DNA of 64,000 nucleotides from Oscheius dolichura (GCA_932521035.1 OW051492.1:4464001-4528000); one strand, 5' to 3'. Counted from the first letter of the stretch, positions 24,179 to 34,899 are shown. Translations and numbers: made by a program. The notes: generated from the letters alone by a model not told the origin.

Positions 24179-26050
24179 CTACGTCGGGAGTGTGCTGGCG
24201 GCGACGCTGTCTCGTCTCTGCTTCCTGGTTCGTCTATTCTTCTGTTGGCGCAGTTTGAGCTTCTCCTGGAACATCTTCTATGAGAAGACGGGGTGTCCCA
24301 CCTGGAGGGCGATGGCCTGCTTCTCTCTCTGGGCATTGTTCCGGTTTTGGAATTGCTTCCGAGTCGTGTCGTATTCGGTCATCTTCTGCTTCACATCACC
24401 TGATCAGACTCGTTATTACTTCTCCTGATAGTCTTACCAAAGAGGGCGTCCTTGCTAGGAATGGGGGCCAACTTGGCCAGGGGGACGGCGCTGCCGTTGT
24501 TATTGCCGTGGTTGAGGATTTCCTTGACGTCATAGCCACTCTTAACCGAGTCGATGTCCTTCAGGGCCTGCTCCTCCAGGGCCTTCAGCTCCTTCTCCAA
24601 CTCGTCGTCATCGATGTTCTCGTGTTTGATGTGGATCTCCTTGCCCAGTTCCTCCTTGGACTTCTTCTTCATTAGACTCAGTCTCTCCTCCCGCAGTGCT
24701 TTCTGTTTTTTGATCACCTGAACTCACCTCATTTCCTCTTGTCTAGTCACTCACCTTGTTGTTCGCCTCGTCGAGGTCCTTCCGGATGGTCTCGTTGATG
24801 ACTTTGTCGAACCACTGGATCAGGGAGGCCACCTTCTGCTGGGTGTCTTGGAACACCTTCAGGGCCTTGTTCATCTCCCCGTCGTTGTTGACATTCTTGA
24901 ATGCCTTGGTCACGGTGTCCTCCATCAGGGCGATCTCGTCCTCCGTCGCGTAGGGGAACTCCACTTTGTTCAGGTACATCCGACAGCTGGACACGTTCTG
25001 GGCGGCCGCGATGAAGTTGTTCCTCGCCTCGGCGGCCGCGAAGTATCTCCCCCTAGGATTCCTATGAGATTTTTGTGTGAGAAGCGGAATTTGGAACATA
25101 CTGTCCGTCCATCCCCCTGGCATCGATCCACCGGTTGATTCCGAAAGTGATCTGGGTGAGGGCATGGACTAGGAGGACCCGGCCATTGGCCCATTTGAAC
25201 ATGGCCAGGGAGACGCGCTGTTGCCAGTCCATCAGGTCGTCCAGTTCGCCCTCGAGGACATTCTCCTTCTCCGAGGCGTAATCTGTCCCGAAGACTCCTC
25301 CTAAAATCACCCGTCTCCCTCCATTCAAAGCCAACTATACCCAACAGTTTGTCCTGCTTGTCATAGAGAGCATACAGATTGTCCGTCTGCTGCTTGTATA
25401 TTTCCATAATCTTCTGTGCATTTTCGAAGTTGACCCTGGCCAGGCGCAGTTCTTTCTCGACGGTCTCCTGTTTGGCTGCTGCGTCGGAGTAGTCGGCCTG
25501 TTCTTTGGCCAGCCTCTCGTTCCATGTCCCCTGCTGCTTGAGGAAATCCTTCACCGACGGCTGTTCGATGTTCATCAGGTCGGACTTCTCCCTCTCTCTG
25601 AATCCTGCCCGTCTGTTCCTCCGCCCGGCTACTCACGTCTGTTTCCTGAGTTCCTTGAGCACGGCCTCCAGCTGTTCCACCGTATTTTTGAGGTTGTCCG
25701 CGTAGATTATCTGTGCCTCGTACTTCTTGATGACATTCTTCCTCTCCAGTTTATAGATGTCCTTCTCCAGGTTCACGTATTCCTGCACAATGCCGTCCGT
25801 CAGTTTGATCTTCTCGAAGTGTTGTTCCGTATGCTGTCTCTTCGGCATCTCGTCCCCGTCCGGGCTGATCTCCGGGTGTTTTTCCGGGCTGACTTTTGTT
25901 TTCCTGGGTCTCCCCTTGGGCGGTTCCTCCTCCTTCGGCGGCTCGGGGGGATCGGCCCATCTCTCAACCTGTGTCCCACTATTAAACAAAGGGATATAAA
26001 CTAACCTTGGGAGTCTCCTCTTTTTTGGCTTTGCTCGGATTGGAACCCAT
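24179..26050 (-). CDS. Unknown coiled-coil protein with N-myristoylation-type start
   Basis: Not recognised. The first exon encodes MGSNPSKAKKEETPK, a good N-myristoylation consensus with a basic patch, spliced in phase to VERWADPPEPPKEEEPPKGR. Charged coiled coil follows for most of the length (ERKNVIKKYEAQIIYADNLK, KEQADYSDAAAKQETVEKEL, KKQKALREERLSLMKKKSKE). Between these lies a more globular block, LEGELDDLMDWQQRVSLAMF, then ALTQITFGINRWIDARGM. The C-terminus is basic (QQKNRRTRKQRRDS) if the 24-nt intron at 24278-24301 is real; otherwise it stops at PVFS. About 520 residues. A membrane-anchored scaffold is inference only. The frames are consistent across six or seven short introns, so the gene itself is credible. 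Confidence 0.7.
24278..24301 (-). other. Candidate 24-nt intron in the coiled-coil gene
   Basis: On the minus strand it starts GTGGGACACC, ends CTTCTCATAG and contains an in-frame stop at its end. Removing it extends the protein by about 33 basic residues in frame. If real, it is among the shortest introns in the window. Confidence 0.45.
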
Positions 26051-27492
26051 GTGGAATGCGGAATGGAGTCGTCTCCCAGGACTTCTTTGTGTGTCGTGTC
26101 CCCCTCTCCATGGTGATCCGAGGCCGCCTTATTCCGAAACAACCACACACACAGAGTGACGAAAGGCATCCCGTGTGCCACAATTTGTTTGAGACGTATA
26201 AAAGTTTACAGCGTTTCGAGTAATAGTAAATCCACTCAGCGGGCCATCCCTCCCCTCCTGCTCAGCAGCTTTTTCGCCGGCGTCTCTCGATCAGCTGGCG
26301 CGGGTCCGTGGCCGTGTTGTAACAGTCCGAGCAAAACAAAAGCCAAACTCCGAGAAGGTCGCCATATTTGGGGGGATGGGGATATATGTGCATGGGATGG
26401 GGACGAGAGGGACACTAACGATTAGCATTTTATGGAGAACAAGTCTGTGAAAGTGGAAAATTAGACAGCGGTGAGACCCATCCCAATAGCTAGAAAAAAT
26501 GATATTATTAGGGGGAGGATGGTTTTGGATCCTCCCGCACCTCATGAAAAGTTTCGATTTCAGTCAGCTCCGCCCGTACGGCTGTTGTTTCACGGGCTCG
26601 CCTTCGTTTGTTTCGACGTTCAGAAACGTGAGATCCTCCTCACCGGCATCCTCTCAGCTGTCTTCTACCCTTCCCAACAAATATAAGTATCCTCCAGTAG
26701 CTATGTTCATATCTGCTGCCGGTTGAGTCGCCCGATGACTCTCTTCTCTGATCGGGTGTCCGTGCCTCCCCCGCGCCTATTTTGGTCCGCGCCGTTGGCT
26801 ATCTTCTGCCTTACCCGGCCCGTGCCCCCCCCCCCCCCCCCCACCAGATCAGGGTGATCTTTTGCTTAGCCATCAACCCGGGGGAGGGCCCTCTCTGCAA
26901 TTGGGTCCGTATAGAAAACAGGGGGCGTCTCTATTCTTAGGGGGGCGGTGTAGTGTAAAGGGACCCGGGGGCTGTTCCTCCCCCTCCTTCACTCCGAGGC
27001 ACCTTGATGCACACTTGATCATCTCACCTGTGCCTCCCCTGTCACCATTTATTGCCATTCCTTGAGCCCCTCCACACGTCTTCCCCATTACCTTCTCTTG
27101 GTATGGAGTATTAATTTTGAGGGAAACACCCGAACCGTCGGGCAGACAGTCTCTCGTCACCCTAACAACAGACACTTGTGAACAACACTCGAGAGCCTCG
27201 TCTCCTCCCTATGATCCTTGTCCTGCTCCCCATCTTCTTACTATTGATACAGCTACAGTCCAAGAAAGTCATCCTGATGTATGCCTGATGGCACTTTCCT
27301 TTGAATCTCTCGAACTCATCCTCCAAATAGAGGTGGCTCTTGTTTTGAAAGATCACTGGCCATCTCGGAATCCTTTCATTTTTTGTCCGGTCAGTGTAAT
27401 GTATGACTTCTTCATCTCTCCCTTCCGGCAACTGCTCCCCCTCCCATGATCCCTGTCTTCCCTATCTATCACGGCCGCCGTTTTCAGAGAAG
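26051..27492. promoter_or_regulatory. Long GC-rich spacer upstream of unc-87
   Basis: About 1.4 kb without a supported coding region. It contains an 18-base C tract, several C/T-rich runs and a TATAAG-like element near 26.69 kb. It sits between the coiled-coil gene start and the short first exon of unc-87, so it likely holds the divergent promoter and muscle regulatory sequence. Open frames here lack conserved content. Confidence 0.4.
26825..26842. repeat. Poly-C tract (C18)
   Basis: Eighteen uninterrupted cytosines, flanked by GTG and ACCAG. A tract like this can form unusual DNA structure and is prone to length error. Confidence 0.95.
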
Positions 27493-27535
27493 ATGCCGCC
27501 TGCGGAGGATACCCCTGTGGACGCTGCCGAGGAGG
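27493..27535 (+). other. unc-87: Alternative first coding exon of unc-87 (short isoform)
   Basis: The ATG at 27493 lies 5 nt after a TTTTCAG acceptor and opens MPPAEDTPVDAAEE, then a consensus GTAAGT donor. The exon ends in phase 1 (GAG GAG G). It therefore joins the downstream exon GA CAG CCC AAT in frame as EEGQPNATM, exactly as the long N-terminal exon does (TTC G/GA CAG). C. elegans unc-87 also makes isoforms with different N-termini. Inferred from phase only. Confidence 0.55.
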
Positions 27536-28296
27536 GTAAGTGTCCTGTCTTTTCCCAGACCCAGCCATTGTAATGTGCCGTGCCATGTCTTTGTAATCCG
27601 TCCAAATGCCCCAGATAAAACAACAATCCACGAGAAACACGAACAAAGGTCGGAGACTTCCCCTGAAGGCACACGTCGCCTGTTGTCACAGCTGGCCGGA
27701 TGACGCGGAACTCAAAACAGTTCCAGGTAGACTTCGCATTTCCGCCTCTTCCAAGATACCTCGTCCTTTATCGGGATCCTCTCCTCCCTGTGGGAACTAA
27801 CCCCAGCGTCATGGTCGGGTGAAAATAGTCAAAACCCGTAGCTCGCAGGAGTTCGCCTCTTTTTAAACAAAACTACGGAGCATCCGCGGGGTAAACAGAC
27901 CTCATTCGCTCATCTCTCGAGTGCCATCCGAAACAAAAGCCACTATCGAATTTCTGGCACTTTTAAACGGTTCCCGGAACAACAAAAAAGCAATATCATC
28001 ACTGGCTATATTTCGTCTTTTTGGTCATCCATGGGGGTAGGGCTCGAACAGTGGGATAGAGGGGAGGAGGGAGTAGATGGGGGCAAGGGGACAAGTAGGG
28101 GGAGGACAGGCTATAGAGAGGAGTAGAGTAAGCAGGCGAGAACAGGACGCTTGGTTCTTTGGGATTGGGCAACACGTGTGCCGGGTTGATCCGTCCGGAA
28201 CGGGCGCTACTCGACCCACCGAGCAAACAGTGCAGTCCGTGGTCGCAGTTGACAAGGCCTGTCTTCCCCTGTCGACGTGCTCCTCGGCGAAGTACG
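27536..28296. other. Non-coding interval between the two unc-87 first exons
   Basis: About 760 bp. Probably the intron of the short isoform and the promoter plus 5' UTR of the long isoform. A purine-rich G/A tract with TATAGAGA lies near 28.11 kb, about 190 bp before the long-isoform ATG. No gene seen. Confidence 0.4.
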
Positions 28297-30677
28297 ATGA
28301 TCTCCTCCAGCTATAGTTCGTCGTATGTGCAACAGCACAAGGTCATAGCCGGCACCTTCCCTAGCTATTACTATCCCACGGCCTTCTCCAAGCAGCCAAA
28401 CATTCCGTTGAGCCCGCGCCAGGCAGATGCCGTCGAGCGACAGCGGCCCGGAGCCATGAGGGGCCCCCAGGAGATCCCCGTCGTCATCACCCCCTCCTCC
28501 ACTCCCAAATCCTCTCTAGTTCCAAGGTTTCCCAGCGACACCTTTAGGCCCAATTCGAACGAAAAGGACAGCTACCCGGTAAGCTCTCCTCCCGGTCACT
28601 CTGCCCCCTCCGTCTCCGTATCTCATCGCTTTTCTCAGGTCTCTGTTCCTGGCGGATACGCAGACTTTGTGGCTGCCCCTCCTTCGCCCTACTCTTCTTC
28701 TTCTGCTCAACCTCCACAGTCCATTCCTGCCATAGAAGTAGTCTCGGATCGTAACCAGCCTCCCGTCAACTACGCGGAGTTCGTCGCGGCTCCCGTGAGT
28801 CCTCGCTACGAGGCCCCAGCCAAAGAGGGAAATTCCAACGTCATCTCGGAGAAGAATCTCCTTCCTTCCAACTATTCCCAATTCGTCGCGGCCCCACTGT
28901 CTCCCCGAGGTTTCGGAAACTACCCGGAGATCACGAAGAAGGATCTGCCCATGAGGAGGACCGAGCCAGGGCCGACTCCCCTCGTGCCGCTCGTCAGCCG
29001 GCCACAGTACTTCTACGAGTCGGACGAGGATGAGTTCGGTTTGTTTTCTGAAGGAATTAGACGCTGTTCCTTGCTACTTTTTGTCCGCGTCTTGACTAAC
29101 CCACGTTCGCTGTTCAAACTGTCGTGTCGCCTGTGACTGATCTCGTTTTAGGACAGCCCAATGCCACCATGGAGACGAAAGTCGTGGGAACTGGACAGAC
29201 CAAGCGCGTCGGAAGGTGGTCCCTCGCCCAGCTCAGACAGACTGACGGTGGGTGACACTGTCCCCAGGAGACATCCTCCTCTTACAGGAATTATCCCCTC
29301 GCAGGCCGGATGGAACAAGGGAGACTCCCAAAAGTTGATGACCAACTTCGGTACGCCCAGGAACACCGCGACTCGTGTCAAGGCGGAGAACCTTCAGGTA
29401 GGCACGCGGGGGCGGCAGGGTAATCCCCGGAGACAACACGACGAAAACTAATGAAAAACTGCCTCTGACTCCGAGATTAACGAGGGGAACAAATCGATCT
29501 GGAGGGGGCGGCTGATCATACACCGACAGGAGGACAACCTGGAACACCCTTTATTGGCATTCTGCTATCAATAGAACCATTCCAGGAAATCCCCGAGGAC
29601 ATCGCCCAGCGTACCCATGGAGAAGTTCGTCTCCAGTCCGGAACAAACAAATTCGCCTCCCAAAGAGGAATGACCAACTTCGGTACTGGACGTGACGTCT
29701 GCCGTGAGGGAGGAAAAGTCAGCCAGAACCCAGCCGGTCTCCCCGTAAGTCTTGGTCTTTTGGAAAAGTAGGAACAACTGGTTTAGGAGCTGCCGGAGGA
29801 GAAGATCCGTCTCTCCGATGGAATTGTCCGCCTCCAGGCCGGTACCAACAAGTACGATTCTCAGAAGGTAGGACCCCTCGCCCACGGACCGAATAATGCC
29901 CCCTTTAGGGTATGACCATGTTCGGAACTGGACGTCGTGAGACCACCAAGATGCTCGACTCCAAGCACCCCGAGTATGACCACGAGAAACCCGACCAGAG
30001 CGAGATCCCTCTTCAGTCCGGTACCAACAAATTCGCCTCCCAGAAGGTATCCTCCGCCCCGTGTGCCCCTCATCCCCCCCTCCTAGGGAATGACCGGATT
30101 CGGTACTGCCCGTCGTGAGACGACGAAGATGGTCGACAGCAACCATCCCGACTACGACCACGAGGCCTCCATCGACCAGACGACCATTCCTTGCCAGATG
30201 GGATCCAACAAATACGCCTCGCAGAAGGGAATGACCGGCTTCGGACAGCCCCGCTGGGAAGTGCTCGACCCCTCCATCTCCTGGCAGAACCGCAAGTCCC
30301 AGGGCATGGTCCGTCTTCAGTCCGGTACCAACCGCTTCGCCTCGCAACAGGTGCCCCTCCCTCTAGTTCCCTAGACGAGTAACCCCTTCAGGGAATGACC
30401 GGCTTCGGTACCTGCCGTAACACGACATACGAGGCCGAGGGAGGAGAGCTGCCGTACGAGGCTATGAAGGTGTCCGAGACGATCATTCCTTCCCAGGCCG
30501 GATGGAACAAGGGAGACTCACAAAAGGTATGCGTCTCCCCTCGTCCCGCTACTAATCCGGCCCTTCCAGCTGATGACATCTTTCGGTGCTTCGCGTGACG
30601 TGAAAGGTAAGCATCTGAAGAGAATCTGGGAGCTGGAATACCCGGAGGAGGCCGAGGTCAGCCTCGACCGTCTCTAA
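28297..30677 (+). CDS. unc-87: UNC-87, calponin-like repeat actin-bundling protein (long isoform)
   Basis: Muscle thin-filament protein that bundles and stabilises actin against ADF/cofilin severing. The first exon encodes a long Ser/Pro/Tyr-rich N-terminus with three loose copies of a Y-x-[DEQ]-FVAAP-x-SP motif (GYADFVAAPPSP, NYAEFVAAPVSP, NYSQFVAAPLSP). From 29152 follow WSLAQLRQTDG and seven CLIK repeats with the core SQxGMTGFGxxR, such as GTNKFASQKGMTGFGTARRE and GSNKYASQKGMTGFGQPRWE. The end is KRIWELEYPEEAEVSLDRL. The repeat region matches the C. elegans protein almost residue for residue. Introns of about 35-65 nt fall mostly at repeat boundaries (SQK/GMTGFG). An AATAAA lies 41 bp past the stop. 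Confidence 0.95.
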
Positions 30678-30717
30678 ACGCGGCGGCTCTTCGTCTCTCC
30701 TCTCTCGCCTTGCTAGC

Positions 30718-30723
30718 AATAAA
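30718..30723 (+). terminator. Polyadenylation signal AATAAA for unc-87
   Basis: Canonical hexamer 41 bp downstream of the unc-87 stop codon. Confidence 0.65.
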
Positions 30724-31409
30724 TTTGCCATCCTCATCGACTGCCTTCCTCTGTATTTATTGCACTGATTAGAGAGAAATGAAGAGTTCTGTATCTTGTC
30801 CTTTCTTTTTCCGCCTGGAACTCGTTAGCCGGCCGGCTCGGGTTACCTGCTCCGTTTCTACTACTCACAAATAAACACCGACAGAATGTTAGACACTGCC
30901 GAATATTCATCCGAAAAGATATATCTCCCGGGTTTCACAAGGTGTCTTCCCAGCTGACTTGGTTGATTAGAGGGTGTCTACTAGTCATTGGCTTCCTCGG
31001 AGTGACGCAGTCGGAACTGTTCAATGATTCCTACGAGGGATAAACACGCCTGTTGAGACTACGCGTGTTTCTCTCTGTCGTCTTCCATCTTCCAGGATGT
31101 TTCACCAACATCCTCCCCCAAAAGGGCCTGCCCCTCTGTTCCCCCTGGTCATCGAGTGTCCCCTCGCTCCCTCCAGCGGATACACATCCCATATTTCAAC
31201 AGATGGTCCTTTAAACCTCACAGTATGTTTTTCCTGCTCTATCGCACCTCCTGAGTCAGGGGCGGGGGTGGCTGTGAAAGAGAAAAGAAAAGTTGGAGGA
31301 ACCAGCCGGCGGGGGATTAGAGATCCGTGGCGATCACTCGAAGCCGGGAGGAAACAGTGTGGAAATGGGGGAGGCGGGAGAGAGACAGCCGTCGAGAGCT
31401 GGGTTTGAG
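30724..31409. promoter_or_regulatory. Intergenic region between unc-87 and the clik-1-like gene
   Basis: About 690 bp without a supported gene, ending in a TATA box. It contains several A/T-rich patches near 30.86-30.95 kb. It probably carries the clik-1-like promoter. Confidence 0.4.
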
Positions 31410-31415
31410 TATAAG
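31410..31415 (+). promoter_or_regulatory. TATA box of the clik-1-like gene
   Basis: TATAAG in the context TTGAGTATAAGAGAGG, 38 bp before the ATG, in otherwise GC-rich DNA. The spacing fits transcription starting just upstream of the ATG. Confidence 0.5.
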
Positions 31416-31452
31416 AGAGGGGCGGGGGGCTCCCAGTTCGACTCCCTTCAAC

Positions 31453-32573
31453 ATGGCCGCCAACGCCGGTAGGTTCTTTCCTCTCCTTTTTCTTTATGAA
31501 TTGATCCCCTATCCACTGCCGTCGAGGCACTGACTTCCCTTGGAAGGCGGGTGACTTCTTGTGGTGGTCGGAAGAGGCGCTGCTGGTGGCCACCCAGGGT
31601 GTCTGCCGCCTGCCGCCCTCTACAGTATCCTGTGCCCGTTTAAGCCTCTCTCGCGGGGTATTCTCAGCGTGGCACACAGGGAAAAAAGCAGAAAAGGCGA
31701 AAAAAGTCCAAATCTGCTCATTTTAACTTGAAATACGCGACAAGAGATTACTGTATTTGCCGAGCCCGCTTCCGAAAGCTCGAGAGCTTTCCACGCTGCC
31801 GAATAAACAAATAAACCAATCAATTTCTACGTGAACTTTCTTCAGATCAAGCCGGACTCAAAGTAGCCGCCGTCGACGTGCCCAGCAATGAATACAACGA
31901 GAGGAGAACCCGCGACGGTCGGTGGCCACCGCTGTCCCCCATATGGATCCATTTCAGGGAAGTGGACACTTCGCCAGCTGAGACAGTCGGATGCCATCGT
32001 CCCTCTCCAAAGTGGCACCAACCAGTTCGACTCGCAGAGGGTAAGTGCTGCTGTTTTTTGCTTTGTTTACCCTCCTCCGGGATGACGAGAGAGCTAACCT
32101 CTAACCTCCACGGCTGGCCGTCCCTTGGCAATGTCCGTCCCTGTCCGTTGTCTCATGTTCTTCTCCAGGGAAAGACCGGCTTTGGAATGCCACGCAATAC
32201 ACAGACAGCGGTCGAGTTCGCGGACAACGGCAAGAAGTGGAACATTGAGCAGTTGCGCACGTCCGACGCCACGGTTCGGCTGCAGTCCGGCACGAACCAA
32301 TACGAGAGTCAGAAGGTCTGTTTACGGAAGACGTGTTTGCCCTCGTTGACAGCCGGCCGGCTTTTGTCTTTGCAAAAACATCTGTTGCATTAACACTAAC
32401 TGTGTCGCCTGGCTGCGTAACTGTGGCATTGTGCAACCACTTCTGTTCAGGGAATGACTGGTTTCGGCACTCCGCGTGATGTCAAGGGCAAGCATCTGAA
32501 AAGAATTTGGGAATTGGAGTTTCCCGAAGAAGCCATTCCCGATCAACTGCCGCCCCAGGTCAACGGCCACTAA
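31453..32573 (+). CDS. clik-1: CLIK-1-like short calponin-repeat protein
   Basis: Tandem paralogue of UNC-87. The tiny first exon MAANA joins across a 377-nt intron to DQAGLKVAAVDVPSNEY, then GKWTLRQLRQSDAIVPLQSG. Two full CLIK units (GTNQFDSQRGKTGFGMPR, GTNQYESQKGMTGFGTPR) follow, with the shared terminal block DVKGKHLKRIWELEFPEEA and a distinct tail PDQLPPQVNGH. About 160 residues, far shorter than UNC-87, so it probably binds actin with lower bundling ability. It corresponds to the short calponin-like proteins known in C. elegans muscle; the exact orthology is inference. Splice positions at SQK/GMTGFG are shared with unc-87, which supports duplication. Confidence 0.85.
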
Positions 32574-32786
32574 TCACTTGACTTCCCACTCTTCTCTAGT
32601 ATACTTGTAGACCCCGGTTCACTTTACAGTATCCACGATTCGTGATTCCTGCCCCCGCCTAGTCCGCGTAGGCGCCTTTCTGTTCGTTTTGTTCAAAAGT
32701 ATACGTTTACAGGTTACGAGTAATGAATCTTTTTCTGTATCGAATGCTTTCGAGTGGTCACTTCGGGCCGGTCCACAGCTTTGATA

Positions 32787-32792
32787 AATAAA
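32787..32792 (+). terminator. Polyadenylation signal AATAAA for the clik-1-like gene
   Basis: AATAAA within GATAAATAAAAGG, 214 bp after the stop and just before the composition switches to AT-rich. The 32574-32929 spacer holds nothing else that I can name. Confidence 0.5.
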
Positions 32793-32929
32793 AGGGATTG
32801 CAATCTGTCGACAAATTCGCCATTGTTGTCTGAAACAAATGTCCACGGCAGCTGTCAATGGAAACCCAGATCAACAAGAAAGCTGTCGATGGAAAAATCA
32901 ACAATTTTTATTATGTTTTAAAGTATATA

Positions 32930-34538
32930 CTACTTATTTTGACGAGTAGAACTTCTTAGTATTCTGTCATTAATTTGGGGAACTTCCTTCATAGTTCTCC
33001 TCGTGAAAGGACGTGAACAGAGTATCTCAAAATTATTAGAGTCCGAATCTTTTTCCTCCTCCACCCAGTCAATATCATTATCCTCGTAGTCTTCTTCAGC
33101 ATCATCCGAGAGTTCTGTAAATAAGATAAACATCGTTTGCTTGCCATCTAGAACAATACCTGTAAACCCGGCATATCCTCTTTTTCGTAAACCCACAATG
33201 GCCGTTCTCGAATCTTCATTTTCCTTTGTACGTTGTTTTATAGTAGAAATTAGCCGACGAGCTTCAAATGTCATTTTCTAAATAATTCGCAACTATAAAA
33301 ATAAAAATATGATTACCTTCTTTCTGTATTCATTATCCCGAGAATTTTCGAATAAACACCAACGTTTATTCCTTCTAGCTTCTTCCTCTAATGCGTGAAT
33401 TATGTGTTCTGCTTCTGCTACCAGATCAGCTGTATTTTCATCCCAGTCTATTAGAGAATTATCCTTCTGAAAATCTTTAGTGATTTATAAACAAAACGCT
33501 GTAACCAGTCCTTTACGCTTATCCTTCTTCTCTATAGGTTTTTGGGCGTCTTCCTCTATTTCTTTTTGTAGTCTTTCTACGCGATCAGTTAATGACTCAT
33601 CCAAAGCCAGAGGCCTACTCATAGCCTAAAAACAAATCTGCCAATAAAAAACACATACGTCGTTCAGCTTGCTCCAATTATTCTTTTCTTCCCGGTTATA
33701 TTTAGACTTCAATTCACGCCGAGCTCTTGCAGGAAAGTATTCGTGCATCAGACTGAAGTCAGGTCCTGTACAACGTAAAATCTCTGCAACTAATTTGATA
33801 ATGGGATACCAAAACAAGGACCGTAGAACAGCTTCGTTTCTTTTTCAGTCCATTGCGTCCCTTTACGCCAAAGGCGATTTCGGAAGGAAAGAGACGTTGT
33901 TGTATGATTTGTCTTATCCTACATGTATTGCACAAACTATTGATGTGAAATACAACTTACATCGTCAATCGTTTCCCAAAGAGATGATTCATTACTTTCT
34001 TGGACAACCAAGCTAGTTTCATCCAAGATGATATTCCCGTCATTGCCGATTTTTACCTTGAAATTAATTTAAATAATAATAAACTGAAACTAAACAAGTA
34101 GTGAAAAAAGATAGTGAAAAAAAAAGAATCACAATAGTAACCTGTGGTGCTGATGGTCTTGCAGACTGTTGTTGAACCTCATGTACAACAGGCTTAGTGT
34201 CGTCAGAGCGATTGTTGCTTACGACCTTTTTCTTCATTTCCACAGGTTCTTTCGAATTAGTCGATTTCCCTTCCGGCTCCACAGATCTCTCTTTTTCATT
34301 CGTCTTTCTATATCAAAACATTGAAATATACAGCCAATTTGTTCCCTGCGCAATTTTACAAAGAAACTAACCTTGTAAGCATTTGACCTTTTTTCGGATT
34401 ATAGTATATCATATCCATTATCCGCATAGTCTTAGTGTCCAAAGTCTCTTTACCACTGAACTTCTTGCGTAAGCTGGAGTTGTCAGTGGACTCTGGCTCG
34501 ACCAAACTGAAGTTGTCAGTGGGCTCATGCTCTACCAT
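32930..34538 (-). CDS. BDP1-like TFIIIB subunit, AT-rich copy B
   Basis: Second BDP1 gene, colinear with copy A at 20.7-22.8 kb. In order: RKKFSGKETLDTKTMRIMDM with IYYNPKKGQM; KIGNDGNIILDETSLVV; the SANT domain (AEILRCTGPDFSLMHEYFPA, then RARRELKSKYNREEKNNW); LTDRVERLQKEIEEDAQK; LIDWDENTADLVAEAEHIIH; and an acidic C-terminus ending LRSSTRQNK. It lacks most of the N-terminal region of copy A and its Pro-rich tail. The ATG at 34538 is 1 nt after a TTTACAG acceptor. Codons are AT-rich and introns 35-60 nt. No frame damage is seen, so it appears functional. Whether it replaces or complements copy A is unknown. Confidence 0.82.
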
Positions 34539-34899
34539 TCTGTAAATACGTTTGTTTAAAAAATAATAATAGGAGAGAGAAAAGTAAAATTCCAGAAAAT
34601 ATAGCTTCGAAAATCACTTCATTCACGAATAGCTCTTGAGTTGCTCGATGCGTGCCGCGTGAAAACTAATTTTGAAAACTTTTGCTTTTCGACTTCATAT
34701 TCGATGATGCTCGTCTCGTATAGGCTTGATGCAATGCACGTCTGAGCAAAGGAAGAAAAAAGATTTATTTGAAACGAACAATGACGAATGCACAGTTTAT
34801 ATCCCGTAGTTTTGAAGCAAATAAGCACAAACCGGTGAAGAAAATGGCAATGAAGCAGTAAAAAATAAACAACCAAAGAACCCTGGTTTTCACTGATAT
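34539..34899. other. Spacer between BDP1 copy B and WDR47
   Basis: About 360 bp of AT-rich DNA upstream of BDP1 copy B and downstream of the WDR47 stop (both minus strand). It probably contains the copy B promoter or outron. No gene seen. Confidence 0.4.

Noticed and set aside
25633-26181. Long minus frame starting MAHGMPFVTL as the N-terminus of the coiled-coil protein
   Set aside because: It reads through a 37-nt intron. The ATG at 26050 (MGSNPSK) splices in phase and gives a better protein.
29568-30347. 259-codon open frame on the minus strand
   Set aside because: It is antisense to the CLIK repeats of unc-87; periodicity of the repeats keeps the opposite frame open. The + product is unmistakable.
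31102-31677. 191-codon minus frame
   Set aside because: Covers the clik-1-like promoter, first exon and intron; no conserved content, and the + model explains the region.
32930-34538. BDP1 copy B as a pseudogene
   Set aside because: All exons stay open, splice sites are intact and the key SANT residues are kept.
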